This document shows, in pieces, positions 1 through 6,289 of a DNA stretch of 7,287 nucleotides. The first letter of the stretch is position 1; each line of letters starts with the position of its first letter. Both the position numbers and the translations under genes were made by a program. Source of the DNA: JAZOTK01 sp045534775 (lineage in GTDB: Bacteria; Bacillota; Clostridia; RUG12999). The stretch is from assembly GCA_045534775.1 (NCBI GenBank), contig JAZSKI010000047.1, positions 1 to 7,287 of the forward strand, given 5' to 3'. The notes beneath the pieces are model-generated. The model had not been told where the DNA came from, made no database searches, and saw nothing but the letters and a program-made list of their open reading frames with translations.

Positions 1-511
1 TGATGGGTGTATCATCACCGGGGAAGTCATATTCAGAGAGAAGGTCTCTGATTTCCATTTCAACGAGCTCGAGAAGTTCGGGGTCGTCAACCTGGTCAAC
101 CTTGTTCATAAATACTACGATATAGGGAACGCCAACCTGTCTTGCGAGAAGGATGTGTTCACGAGTCTGAGGCATAGGACCGTCAGCAGAAGATACAACG
201 AGGATAGCACCGTCCATCTGAGCTGCACCTGTGATCATGTTTTTAACATAGTCAGCATGTCCGGGGCAGTCAACGTGTGCATAGTGTCTTGCATCTGTTT
301 CGTACTCAACGTGAGCTGTAGAGATTGTGATACCTCTTTCTCTTTCTTCGGGAGCTTTGTCGATGTTGTCGTAAGCAGCATATTCTGCTTTACCCTGGAA
401 GCTGAGTACCTTTGTGATTGCAGCTGTAAGAGATGTCTTACCGTGGTCAACGTGACCGATTGTAACGATGTTTACGTGTGGTTTATTTCTTTCAAATTTA
501 GCCTTTGCCAT
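1..511 (-). CDS. tuf: Translation elongation factor EF-Tu (N-terminal 170 residues, runs off the window)
   Basis: EF-Tu is the cytoplasmic GTPase that delivers aminoacyl-tRNA to the ribosomal A site. Reading from the ATG at 511-509 gives 170 complete codons, about 43% of a normal ~400-residue protein; the rest lies beyond base 1. The GTPase motifs are all present: GHVDHGKT (residues 19-26, P-loop), ERGITI (58-63, switch I with its conserved Thr62), DCPGHADY (81-88, switch II with the catalytic His85) and NKVD (136-139, guanine specificity). The P-loop is followed by Ser-Leu rather than the Thr-Leu of E. coli, a mild change that keeps the Mg-binding Thr. An AAAGGAGGA ribosome binding site lies at 529-521, nine bases before the ATG. 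It is the last visible gene of the str operon, 42 bases after fusA with no terminator between them. Identification is secure; whether the genome has a second tuf copy cannot be seen. Confidence 0.97.
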   Translation of the reverse strand, partial: MAKAKFERNKPHVNIVTIGHVDHGKTSLTAAITKVLSFQGKAEYAAYDNIDKAPEERERGITISTAHVEYETDARHYAHVDCPGHADYVKNMITGAAQMDGAILVVSSADGPMPQTREHILLARQVGVPYIVVFMNKVDQVDDPELLELVEMEIRDLLSEYDFPGDDTPI

Positions 512-553
512 TTTGAATTCTCCTCCTTTAAATTTTAAAGTTTTTTTTATTTA

Positions 554-2644
554 TTATCCTTCATTTTTTGCTCTTGAAGAAATAATTTGTTCTTGAATAC
601 TCTTAGGAACTTCTGCGTAGTGGCTGGGTTCCATAGAATACTGTCCACGACCCTGAGTGTTGGAACGCATATCTGTAGCGTAACCGAACATCTCTGAGAG
701 AGGAACGAATGCATTAATCTGCTGAGCACCGTTACGTGCTTCCATACCCTGAATCTGACCACGGCGTGAGTTAAGGTCGCCCATAACGTCGCCCATGTAT
801 TCTTCAGGAACGATAACAGTTACCTTCATAATAGGCTCTTTAAGAACGGGGTCCGCCTTACGGCAAGCGTCTTTAAATGCCATAGAAGCTGCTATCTTAA
901 ACGCCATTTCGGATGAGTCAACCTCGTGGTATGAACCATCGTAAAGTGTTACTTTAACATCAACTACGTTGTAGCCTGCAAGAACACCGGTCTGCATAGC
1001 ACCCTGGATACCTGCATCAACAGCGGGGATGTATTCTTTCGGAATAGCACCGCCGACAATAGCGTTAACGAATTCGTAGCCTTTACCGACTTCAAGGGGT
1101 TCAACCTTAATTTTAACGTGACCGTACTGACCTTTACCACCTGACTGACGTGAGTATTTGTTTTCAACGTCAACAGATTTTCTGATGGTTTCTCTGTAAG
1201 AAACCTGAGGTTCACCAACGTTTGCCTCTACCTTGAACTCACGTAGAAGTGTTTCTACGATAATTTCAAGATGAAGCTCACCCATACCGGCGATAATAGT
1301 TTGTCCTGTTTCTTCATCAGTGTAGGTTTTGAATGTGGGGTCTTCTTCTGCAAGCTTTGCAAGAGCAATACCCATTTTTTCCTGACCTGCTTTTGTTTTC
1401 GGTTCGATAGCAACACGAATAACGGGATCAGGGAATTCCATTGATTCAAGAATAATAGGATTGCTTTCATCACAGAGAGTATCACCTGTTGTTGTGTTCT
1501 TAAGACCAACAGCGGCAGCAATATCACCTGAGTAAACCATCTTAATTTCTTTTCTGTCGTTGGAGTGCATCTGCAATATACGACCTATTCTTTCCTTCTG
1601 ACCTTTAACGGAGTTAAGAACGTAAGAACCTGCTTCCATTGTACCGGAGTAAACTCTGAAGAAGCAGAGCTTACCTACAAAGGGGTCTGTCATAATCTTA
1701 AACGCCAGAGCCGCAAAGGGTTCGCTGTCAGAAGCCTTTCTTTCGTATTCTTCGCCGCTGTCATCACCGGGAACAGTACCTTTAATTGCAGGAATGTCAA
1801 GGGGAGAAGGCATATAATCAACTATAGCGTCGAGTAGCTTCTGAACACCCTTGTTTTTATATGAAGTACCACAAACAACAGGAACTATCAGGTTAGCTAT
1901 TGTAGCTGCACGAATAGCTCTTTTAATCTCGTCAATTGTGATTTCTTCTTCAGCAAAGAATTTTTCCATTAAAGCGTCATCGGTTTCAGCAATAGCCTCT
2001 ACCATAGCAGCACGATATTCTTCTGCCTGATCACGCATATCTTCAGGAATTTCTTCTTCCCGGATATCTTTTCCAAGATCGTCGTAATATACGTATGCTT
2101 TCATTTCAACCAGGTCGATAAGACCTTTGAAAGTATCCTCAGCACCGATAGGTAACTGAATAGGAACAGCATTACATTTGAGGCGATCCTTCATCATGTC
2201 TACAACATTGTAGAAGTCAGCACCCAAAATATCCATTTTGTTTACGTATGCCATACGAGGCACACCGTAGTTATCAGCCTGACGCCAAACTGTTTCGGAC
2301 TGAGGCTCAACGCCGCCCTTTGCACAAAAAACTGTTACTGAACCGTCGAGCACACGAAGTGAACGCTCAACTTCAACGGTAAAGTCAACGTGACCGGGGG
2401 TATCGATGATATTGATTCTGTGGTTTTTCCAATGAGCTGTTGTAGCAGCGGAGGTGATTGTGATACCACGTTCCTGTTCCTGCTCCATCCAGTCCATCGT
2501 AGCTGAACCATCGTGAGTTTCACCGATTTTGTGATTGATACCCGTGTAGAACAAAATACGTTCGGTTGTAGTTGTTTTACCGGCATCTATATGAGCCATG
2601 ATTCCGATATTACGAGTAACGTCAAGAGAAAACTCTCTTGCCAT
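554..2644 (-). CDS. fusA: Translation elongation factor EF-G
   Basis: EF-G is the cytoplasmic GTPase that drives tRNA-mRNA translocation and, with ribosome recycling factor, splits ribosomes after termination. The 696-residue product is of normal length (about 690-705). Visible motifs are AHIDAGKT (17-24, P-loop), RGITI (59-63, switch I), DTPGHVDF (81-88, switch II with His85) and NKMD (135-138). Domain II follows from about residue 300, domain III from about 405 (GMGELHLEI motif), domain IV from about 485 with its tip loop HEVDSSEM, and domain V ends near SRRGQIQGME. All of these match canonical bacterial EF-G rather than the diverged paralogues or the TetM-type ribosome protection proteins. 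The ATG at 2644-2642 is preceded by AAGGAGGA at 2658-2651, six bases upstream. The gene starts 26 bases after the rpsG stop and precedes tuf, the standard str operon order. No frameshift or missing motif was seen. Confidence 0.98.
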   Translation of the reverse strand: MAREFSLDVTRNIGIMAHIDAGKTTTTERILFYTGINHKIGETHDGSATMDWMEQEQERGITITSAATTAHWKNHRINIIDTPGHVDFTVEVERSLRVLDGSVTVFCAKGGVEPQSETVWRQADNYGVPRMAYVNKMDILGADFYNVVDMMKDRLKCNAVPIQLPIGAEDTFKGLIDLVEMKAYVYYDDLGKDIREEEIPEDMRDQAEEYRAAMVEAIAETDDALMEKFFAEEEITIDEIKRAIRAATIANLIVPVVCGTSYKNKGVQKLLDAIVDYMPSPLDIPAIKGTVPGDDSGEEYERKASDSEPFAALAFKIMTDPFVGKLCFFRVYSGTMEAGSYVLNSVKGQKERIGRILQMHSNDRKEIKMVYSGDIAAAVGLKNTTTGDTLCDESNPIILESMEFPDPVIRVAIEPKTKAGQEKMGIALAKLAEEDPTFKTYTDEETGQTIIAGMGELHLEIIVETLLREFKVEANVGEPQVSYRETIRKSVDVENKYSRQSGGKGQYGHVKIKVEPLEVGKGYEFVNAIVGGAIPKEYIPAVDAGIQGAMQTGVLAGYNVVDVKVTLYDGSYHEVDSSEMAFKIAASMAFKDACRKADPVLKEPIMKVTVIVPEEYMGDVMGDLNSRRGQIQGMEARNGAQQINAFVPLSEMFGYATDMRSNTQGRGQYSMEPSHYAEVPKSIQEQIISSRAKNEG

Positions 2645-2670
2645 CGGAATTCCTCCTTATTATTAAAATA

Positions 2671-3141
2671 TTACCAACGGTAGTGAGCAAATGCTTTATT
2701 TGCTTCTGCCATTTTGTGAGTATCTTCACGTTTCTTAACAGATGCGCCTGCGCCGTTTAAAGCGTCAAGGATTTCGCCTGCAAGTCTTTCCTTCATGGTT
2801 TTTTCACCACGGGCACGTGAATATAATGTAAGCCATCTAAGACCGAGAGTCTGTCTTCTGTCAGGTCTAACCTCAATAGGCACCTGATATGTTGAACCAC
2901 CGACTCTACGTGCCTTAACCTCTAATACAGGCATAATATTTTCGAGAGCATCTTTAAATACTTCGAGAGCATCCTTGCCTGTTTTTTCCTGTATGATTTC
3001 AAAAGCATCGTATACTATTTTCTGAGCAACGCCCTTTTTACCGTCATACATAACATTATTGATAAGCTTTGTTACCAATTTGCTGTTATACATAGGATCT
3101 GCCAAAACATCTCTTTTAGCAGCACGTGTTCTTCTTGGCAC
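2671..3141 (-). CDS. rpsG: 30S ribosomal protein S7, GTG start
   Basis: S7 is a primary binder of the 3' major domain of 16S rRNA. It nucleates assembly of the 30S head and lies near the E site. From the GTG at 3141-3139 the protein is 156 residues, the usual family length. It begins MPRRTRAAKRDVL and ends in the typical AFAHYRW; ARRVGGSTYQVP and ALRWLTLY-like core segments are present (here LGLRWLTLYSRAR). An in-frame ATG at 3159-3157 would add six residues, but those codons are themselves the ribosome binding site (AAGGAGG at 3156-3150), so the GTG is chosen. The gene follows rpsL after a 156-base spacer and precedes fusA by 26 bases. In E. coli S7 represses its own operon by binding the rpsL-rpsG spacer; the long structured spacer here would suit that, but no binding has been shown. 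Confidence 0.97.
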   Translation of the reverse strand: MPRRTRAAKRDVLADPMYNSKLVTKLINNVMYDGKKGVAQKIVYDAFEIIQEKTGKDALEVFKDALENIMPVLEVKARRVGGSTYQVPIEVRPDRRQTLGLRWLTLYSRARGEKTMKERLAGEILDALNGAGASVKKREDTHKMAEANKAFAHYRW

Positions 3142-3149
3142 TGTACTTC

Positions 3150-3156
3150 CCTCCTT
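3150..3156 (-). promoter_or_regulatory. Ribosome binding site that fixes the rpsG GTG start
   Basis: The minus strand reads AAGGAGG here, eight bases before the GTG at 3141-3139. An upstream in-frame ATG at 3159-3157 overlaps this site and would read it as Lys-Glu-Gly, which is not part of any S7 protein. The site therefore decides for the GTG start. Confidence 0.9.
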
Positions 3157-3185
3157 CATAAATTCTATGACCTCTTAGGTACTCT

Positions 3186-3270
3186 GGCAAGTAATAAAAT
3201 CTTGCCCGTGTAGTGCGACTCAAAACTTATATAATAAATTTCGCAGCCTCACTATTAAATTAGGGTGCGA
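3186..3270 (-). promoter_or_regulatory. Structured rpsL-rpsG spacer, candidate S7 feedback site
   Basis: The spacer between rpsL and rpsG contains two inverted repeats on the transcript. The upstream one pairs TCGCA (3270-3266) with TGCGA (3245-3241) and continues, after one C-C mismatch, with three more pairs (CCT with AGG). The downstream one is a perfect six-pair hairpin, GGCAAG (3206-3201) with CTTGCC (3191-3186), nine-base loop. A second copy of TCGCAC at 3218-3213 could compete for the same TGCGA arm, so two folds are mutually exclusive. No U-run follows, so these are not terminators. In E. coli the equivalent spacer is the S7 translational repressor site; a like role here is inference from position and structure only. 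Confidence 0.4.
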
Positions 3271-3297
3271 AAGAAAATTTCACACAATCGGTTACGG

Positions 3298-3717
3298 TTA
3301 TTTACCGGCCTTTGGTCTCTTCGCACCGTACTTTGACCTGGACTGCAATCTGTTCTGAACGCCCTGTGTATCAAGTGTACCACGGACAATGTGATATCTT
3401 ACACCGGGAAGGTCCTTAATTCTACCGCCACGAATCAAAACAACGCTATGTTCCTGGAGGTTGTGACCTATACCGGGAATATATGATGTTACTTCGATAC
3501 CGTTTGTAAGTCTTACTCTGGCAATCTTACGGAGAGCTGAGTTAGGCTTTTTGGGAGTCAGTGTCTTAACAGAAGTACAAACGCCTCTCTTTTGCGGTGA
3601 GCTTTGGTCAGTTGCTTTCTTCTTCTGAGCATTAAAACCCTTCTGAAGTGCAGGAGCTGTTGATTTCTTGGTTACAACCTCTCTGCCTTTGCTAACCAAT
3701 TGATTAAATGTTGGCAA
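3298..3717 (-). CDS. rpsL: 30S ribosomal protein S12, TTG start
   Basis: S12 lies at the decoding centre of the 30S subunit, where it controls tRNA selection fidelity and is the classical streptomycin target protein. The product is 139 residues, as in Bacillus (138), and carries the long N-terminal segment before SSPQKRGVCT that Firmicutes have and E. coli lacks. The PKKPNSALRK loop (55-64) has both lysines (56, 57), and RIKDLPGVRYH (99-109) keeps Lys101, Asp102 and Pro104, so the residues usually changed in streptomycin-resistant mutants are wild type. Asp102 is the position that RimO methylthiolates in other bacteria. The start codon is TTG at 3717-3715: the family's MPTFNQL begins exactly there, and AGGAGGTG lies seven bases upstream at 3732-3725. 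It is the first gene after the promoter at 3801-3829, and so the head of the str operon. Confidence 0.98.
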   Translation of the reverse strand: MPTFNQLVSKGREVVTKKSTAPALQKGFNAQKKKATDQSSPQKRGVCTSVKTLTPKKPNSALRKIARVRLTNGIEVTSYIPGIGHNLQEHSVVLIRGGRIKDLPGVRYHIVRGTLDTQGVQNRLQSRSKYGAKRPKAGK

Positions 3718-3795
3718 TCCTTTTCACCTCCTGTATATAATGTATAACCCAAACCCGATTAGCCAAAGTGGCTGTCCGAGCTTAGACGTCACCAC
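3718..3795 (-). promoter_or_regulatory. 5' leader of the str operon
   Basis: About 78 bases separate the expected transcription start from the rpsL start codon. The leader has one short perfect hairpin, AGCCA (3773-3769) with TGGCT (3765-3761), three-base loop, and a GACGTC palindrome near its 5' end. It matches no riboswitch or protein-binding leader that I recognise, and there is no attenuator-like U-run. Confidence 0.45.
3725..3732 (-). promoter_or_regulatory. Near-perfect ribosome binding site for the rpsL TTG start
   Basis: The minus strand reads AGGAGGTG, fully complementary to the 16S rRNA 3' end, with seven bases to the TTG. No in-frame ATG or GTG lies at a workable distance, so this site supports TTG as the real start. 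The strong site may compensate for the weak start codon. Confidence 0.9.
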
Positions 3796-3800
3796 ATATT

Positions 3801-3829
3801 ATTGTATAACAAAAATTTCAATTTGTCAA
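3801..3829 (-). promoter_or_regulatory. Strong sigma-A-type promoter of the str operon
   Basis: The minus strand has a perfect -35 box TTGACA (3829-3824), a 17-base spacer, and TACAAT (3806-3801), one base off the -10 consensus. Transcription should start near 3794-3796. Upstream, 3830-3860 is very AT-rich with two A-tracts in the right place for an UP element. This would give rpsL-rpsG-fusA-tuf its own strong start, independent of the rpoC transcript that ends at the terminator at 4036-4074. Confidence 0.88.
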
Positions 3830-3860
3830 GCTTTTTTTTGAAATAATTATTTTTTTCACA

Positions 3861-4035
3861 AATTACCTATTTATGCGGGGTATACCGCCTGTATTTTGGG
3901 CATGTTTCTGTATTTCGGCAAGCTTTTTCCTCACCGGGGCAGGTGCGGCATCTTTTCGCTTTTGAATTTCTGCTCTTTTATTCCTTTAGTATGTGATAAA
4001 TTTCCGATAAAAATTCCTTATAATGGCATTTTTAC
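3861..4035. other. Gap between terminator and promoter without a convincing gene
   Basis: This is the middle of the 373-base interval (3718-4090) between rpsL and the repeat protein. No RNA gene, second promoter or mobile-element end is visible. On the minus strand one frame stays open for 40 codons (3985 down to a TAA at 3865-3863) and reads like ordinary protein (for example RKKLAEIQKHAQNTGG), but it has no ATG, TTG or GTG near its beginning and no placed ribosome binding site. It may be a remnant of a gene or chance. The plus-strand frame at 3896-4090 runs through the terminator and is not credible. Confidence 0.5.
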
Positions 4036-4074
4036 AAAAAACATCCCGAAAAGCGGTTTTGCTTTTCGGGATGT
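4036..4074 (-). terminator. Strong intrinsic terminator ending the rpoC-surface gene transcript
   Basis: On the minus strand, 4074-4061 pairs with 4054-4041 in a perfect 14-base-pair stem with a GC-rich middle (ATCCCGAAAAGC arm) and a six-base loop. It is followed directly by a run of six T (4041-4036), the first of which also closes the stem. It lies 16 bases after the stop of the repeat protein and separates that transcript from the str operon. Stem, loop and U-run all fit a factor-independent terminator. Confidence 0.95.
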
Positions 4075-4090
4075 CCAGGAAGTTGATTAA

Positions 4091-4705
4091 TTATTTTAAT
4101 ATTACTACTGTTCTTGTGTCGGGGTCCCATACAACCTCTGCACCTAAAGCTTCAGAAACAAATCTTACGGGAAGATATGTTCTGTCGTTTGAAATAAATG
4201 CAGGAGCATCAAGAGCTACCTCCTGACCGTTAACAAGAGCTGTTTCAGCACCGATTGTTATAACAATATCAGTATCATCTGCTGTAATTGTTACCTGGCT
4301 TTTTTCGCCATCCCATGCAACCTCAGCACCGAGATTTTCAGCAACAAATCTGATGGGAAGCATTGTTCTGTCGTTAACAATAACAGGAGCCGCATCAAGC
4401 TGGAACTCTTCATTGCTTACATACGCTGTTGTCTTATCAATTTCCAATGTGATTGTTTTAGAAGGTATGTTTTCATAAACATTTTCGTAAACGTTTTCGT
4501 AAACGTTTTCATAAACGTTTTCGTAAACGTCTTCTTCTACAACCTCATAAGCATCCTCATAAACTGTGTCATAAACAAGTTCATAAACTGTTTCATAAAC
4601 AGCATCATATACCTCGCTTATAATGTTGTCCTCGGATGCCAATGTCATCATGCTGCTTGTTGCAACACAACCTGCCAATACCAATGCGCCTAATGTTTTT
4701 TTCAT
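4091..4705 (-). CDS. Secreted protein with VYEx tetrad repeats and two copper-amine-oxidase-N-like domains
   Basis: The 204-residue product has three parts. Residues 1-24 are an export signal (MKKTLGALVLAG, then a small-residue stretch ending LAS); LAGC at 10-13 could be a lipobox, so either free secretion or lipid anchoring at Cys13 is possible. Residues 32-79 are twelve tetrads: five VY(D/E)x, one AYEV, one VEED, then five identical VYEN. Residues about 85-203 hold two copies of the Cu_amine_oxidN1-type domain (PF07833), marked by NDRTMLPIRFVAENLGAEV (111-129) and NDRTYLPVRFVSEALGAEV (173-191), each followed by a W-D and a short beta strand. This domain is common in exported Firmicutes proteins and is not itself an oxidase; no catalytic or copper-binding set is visible. 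The ATG overlaps the stop of the upstream membrane-protein gene (ATGA), and its AAGGAGG at 4721-4715 lies within that gene, so the two are probably translationally coupled. The tyrosine-rich repeat may be an acceptor for that neighbour (inference). Function is otherwise unknown. Confidence 0.9.
   Translation of the reverse strand: MKKTLGALVLAGCVATSSMMTLASEDNIISEVYDAVYETVYELVYDTVYEDAYEVVEEDVYENVYENVYENVYENVYENIPSKTITLEIDKTTAYVSNEEFQLDAAPVIVNDRTMLPIRFVAENLGAEVAWDGEKSQVTITADDTDIVITIGAETALVNGQEVALDAPAFISNDRTYLPVRFVSEALGAEVVWDPDTRTVVILK
4469..4612 (-). repeat. Twelve tandem 12-base units encoding V-Y-E-x tetrads
   Basis: Twelve in-frame 12-base units encode residues 32-79 of the secreted protein. 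The last five (4528-4469) encode VYEN and differ only at silent C/T positions: GTTTACGAAAAC, GTTTATGAAAAC, GTTTACGAAAAC, GTTTACGAAAAT, GTTTATGAAAAC in reading order. The first seven are more diverged (VYDA, VYET, VYEL, VYDT, VYED, AYEV, VEED). Eleven tyrosines result, four residues apart except across VEED. The pattern looks like recent unit duplication at the 3' side with selection holding the protein sequence. Copy number could vary between strains by strand slippage without breaking the frame. Confidence 0.95.
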
Positions 4706-6219
4706 TTGATTTCTCCTCCTTGAAAATTATATAAAATCTTACCGAATAAAGACATATTTTCTATGGCCTCCGCAGTTATATCCTCAACTTCCTTATAAGG
4801 ATACCCTTTGCCGGTTTTTATAGAATTATGTAGGTTTATGTTATAAGGATTTTCCTTCATTACCTCGCACATTATATCTTTAGTAGGGCAAAATTTCATT
4901 TTGTCTATCATCAGCTGAGTTGCGTGGAAAGGGGTTTCATCCGCCAGCTTCTCAGCCTCCTCCACTCTGCCGATTTTGTAGAGGGAGTCTATGTATTTAA
5001 TATTTGCATCTGCCGAGAATTTCGGCAAAATGCTGTTTTCAAAGGTCTTGGCGTAAACCTCGCCCGCCTTTATTCTTTTTATGTTTATTATTTTATTATG
5101 GTTATATATTCCGCAGGAAAAGACAAAAACCACTATTACAGCGGGGATAATTTTATATCTGTTTTTAAGGGGTAGACCTTTTTCCTCTTTTCCCATAGAG
5201 AGTAAAAGTAAAAGTAAAACATCCACCGCCAAAAAGGAAAGGGTAAAATCCACCGCGCTGTGCAATATCAGCACCGCCGCACCGTAAAAATATATTTTAT
5301 CGTATTTAAACAGCTGCAAAAGTTTTTTGCCTGCATAGCCGCAAAAGAGAAGCAAACAAAGCACGCCGCCGTTTACGCCAATCTGCACTATACTGCTGTG
5401 GATAACCGTCGCAATATAAAAACCGCTCTGGTATTTATATTTCTCATATTCCCACGCACCTGCTCCTATGCCGAAAATCGGGTTTTTCAGTATACATTCC
5501 ATACCGTCCCGGATTTGCAGTATTCGTTCAATAAATGTTCCCATACTCTGGTAAACTCTGCTGTGGAGCAGTATGACAAAAATCACGACTCCTGCCGCTA
5601 CCGCCAGGGTTTTTTTTAGACTTTTCCCTATCAAAAGCTCTGCTGTCACCGCAAGGGCTATAGATGCCACCGATTGGGATAATATCAATGCCACATATAA
5701 AATCCATTTGGTTCTCTTTATAAAGAGGCTGTTGCTTTTTTTCGCCAAAATGGCGGTTACGGCAAAAAACACGCCGCTTGCGTTGGAATATTGGAAGGGG
5801 TAAAGCAGTCTGTATAAATCTCTGTTTTTCACAGAGGTTTCAATACATATATATACTGCCACCGCCGCCGCTGCTATTGAAATTTTTACTATAATTTCAA
5901 TAAGGCGGTCTCTCGTTTCTTCCGTTTCGGAGGAAATGAGAAGCCCGAACGCCGTTACTGCCACCGGCAATAAGGCTTTGGCAAAATACTCTGTAACAAA
6001 CCCATTTTTCAGGCTGCAAAGCATATACCAACCGCAAAAGAGAAGCCATATAAGCTGCCGGCGGTGAAGGGTTATTCTTTTAAATATAAGCAAAATTGCC
6101 ATTATAAACCCCGCCGGTATAAAGCCTAAGGCAAAATATCCACCCTGACTGAACAGAGTGAAGGCAAAGACCCCACCCAGGGCATATATCCATTTTTCCG
6201 ATTTTCTTTCTTGTTCCAT
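4702..6219 (-). CDS. O-antigen ligase/Wzy-family membrane protein, possible O-oligosaccharyl:protein transferase
   Basis: Proteins of this family (Wzy_C, PF04932) move or polymerise lipid-linked sugar chains on the outer face of the cytoplasmic membrane. From the ATG at 6219 the product is 505 residues with about eleven membrane segments in residues 11-371. Family marks are YSNAS (144-148), two arginines in ERILQIRDGMECIL (232 and 237) before the loop GIGAGAWE (250-257), then IHSSIVQIGVNGG with His274 (the HNxYL histidine of ligases), and HSAVDFTLSF (320-329), a motif I associate with the Firmicutes members. Residues about 375-505 are soluble and helical, with a TPR-like stretch (YKIGRVEEAEKLAD). 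This fits ligases and WsaB/WsfB-type transferases that glycosylate S-layer proteins better than a plain polymerase, but the acceptor cannot be read from sequence. The start is uncertain: a TTG at 6234-6232 would add five residues, and neither start has a good ribosome binding site. The gene follows rpoC by about 113 bases with no clear promoter or terminator, so it is probably fed by rpoBC read-through. Confidence 0.85.
   Translation of the reverse strand: MEQERKSEKWIYALGGVFAFTLFSQGGYFALGFIPAGFIMAILLIFKRITLHRRQLIWLLFCGWYMLCSLKNGFVTEYFAKALLPVAVTAFGLLISSETEETRDRLIEIIVKISIAAAAVAVYICIETSVKNRDLYRLLYPFQYSNASGVFFAVTAILAKKSNSLFIKRTKWILYVALILSQSVASIALAVTAELLIGKSLKKTLAVAAGVVIFVILLHSRVYQSMGTFIERILQIRDGMECILKNPIFGIGAGAWEYEKYKYQSGFYIATVIHSSIVQIGVNGGVLCLLLFCGYAGKKLLQLFKYDKIYFYGAAVLILHSAVDFTLSFLAVDVLLLLLLSMGKEEKGLPLKNRYKIIPAVIVVFVFSCGIYNHNKIINIKRIKAGEVYAKTFENSILPKFSADANIKYIDSLYKIGRVEEAEKLADETPFHATQLMIDKMKFCPTKDIMCEVMKENPYNINLHNSIKTGKGYPYKEVEDITAEAIENMSLFGKILYNFQGGEIK
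4715..4721 (-). promoter_or_regulatory. Ribosome binding site of the repeat protein inside the upstream gene
   Basis: The minus strand reads AAGGAGG, nine bases before the ATG at 4705-4703. It is formed by the codons for Gln-Gly-Gly near the end of the membrane-protein gene. With the ATGA stop/start overlap, translation of the two genes is probably coupled. Confidence 0.85.
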
Positions 6220-6255
6220 AATACGCTCATTCAAGGCTGCTGCCGCAGAACAGAT

Positions 6256-6289
6256 TTTTACGGGTGGATACCGATATTCACCCGTAAAA
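6256..6289 (-). promoter_or_regulatory. Hairpin in the leader of the ligase-like gene
   Basis: An eleven-pair perfect stem joins 6289-6279 to 6266-6256 (TTTTACGGGTG with CACCCGTAAAA), and the 12-base loop can fold further by three pairs around a TCGG tetraloop after an A-C mismatch. It sits 44 bases after the rpoC stop. The downstream arm ends in AAAA, not in a U-run, so it is not a normal terminator. It could be an RNA processing or stability element or a pause site that lowers expression of the two surface genes relative to rpoC; this role is inferred. Confidence 0.6.

Noticed and set aside
431..459. Ser instead of Thr after the EF-Tu P-loop GHVDHGKT
   Set aside because: The Mg-binding Thr of the motif is kept, and a conservative Thr-to-Ser change at the next position is not remarkable.
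155..538. Plus-strand open frame of 127 codons
   Set aside because: It is the antisense shadow of tuf, with no ribosome binding site and a Cys/Phe/Ser-rich product typical of such shadows.
1565..1837. Plus-strand open frame of 90 codons
   Set aside because: It lies wholly antisense to fusA, whose canonical EF-G reading frame explains the region.
3142..3159. Upstream ATG that would make S7 162 residues long
   Set aside because: The six extra codons are the ribosome binding site itself, and S7 proteins begin at the GTG-encoded MPRR.
4019..4024. Perfect TATAAT on the plus strand
   Set aside because: The -35 position 17 bases upstream is unrelated to TTGACA and no plus-strand gene follows; it lies in AT-rich sequence.
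3896..4090. Plus-strand open frame of 64 codons
   Set aside because: It reads through the perfect terminator stem, has no ribosome binding site and its composition is not protein-like.
4091..4450. Reading the secreted protein as a copper amine oxidase enzyme
   Set aside because: Only the small N-terminal-type domains are present; the catalytic domain with its TPQ-forming tyrosine and copper histidines is absent.
4702..6219. Reading the membrane protein as the LPS O-antigen ligase WaaL
   Set aside because: The context suggests a single-membrane Bacillota without LPS; Wzy_C proteins in such bacteria use other acceptors.
6256..6289. Reading the hairpin after rpoC as an intrinsic terminator
   Set aside because: On both strands the stem is followed by A-rich sequence rather than a T-run.
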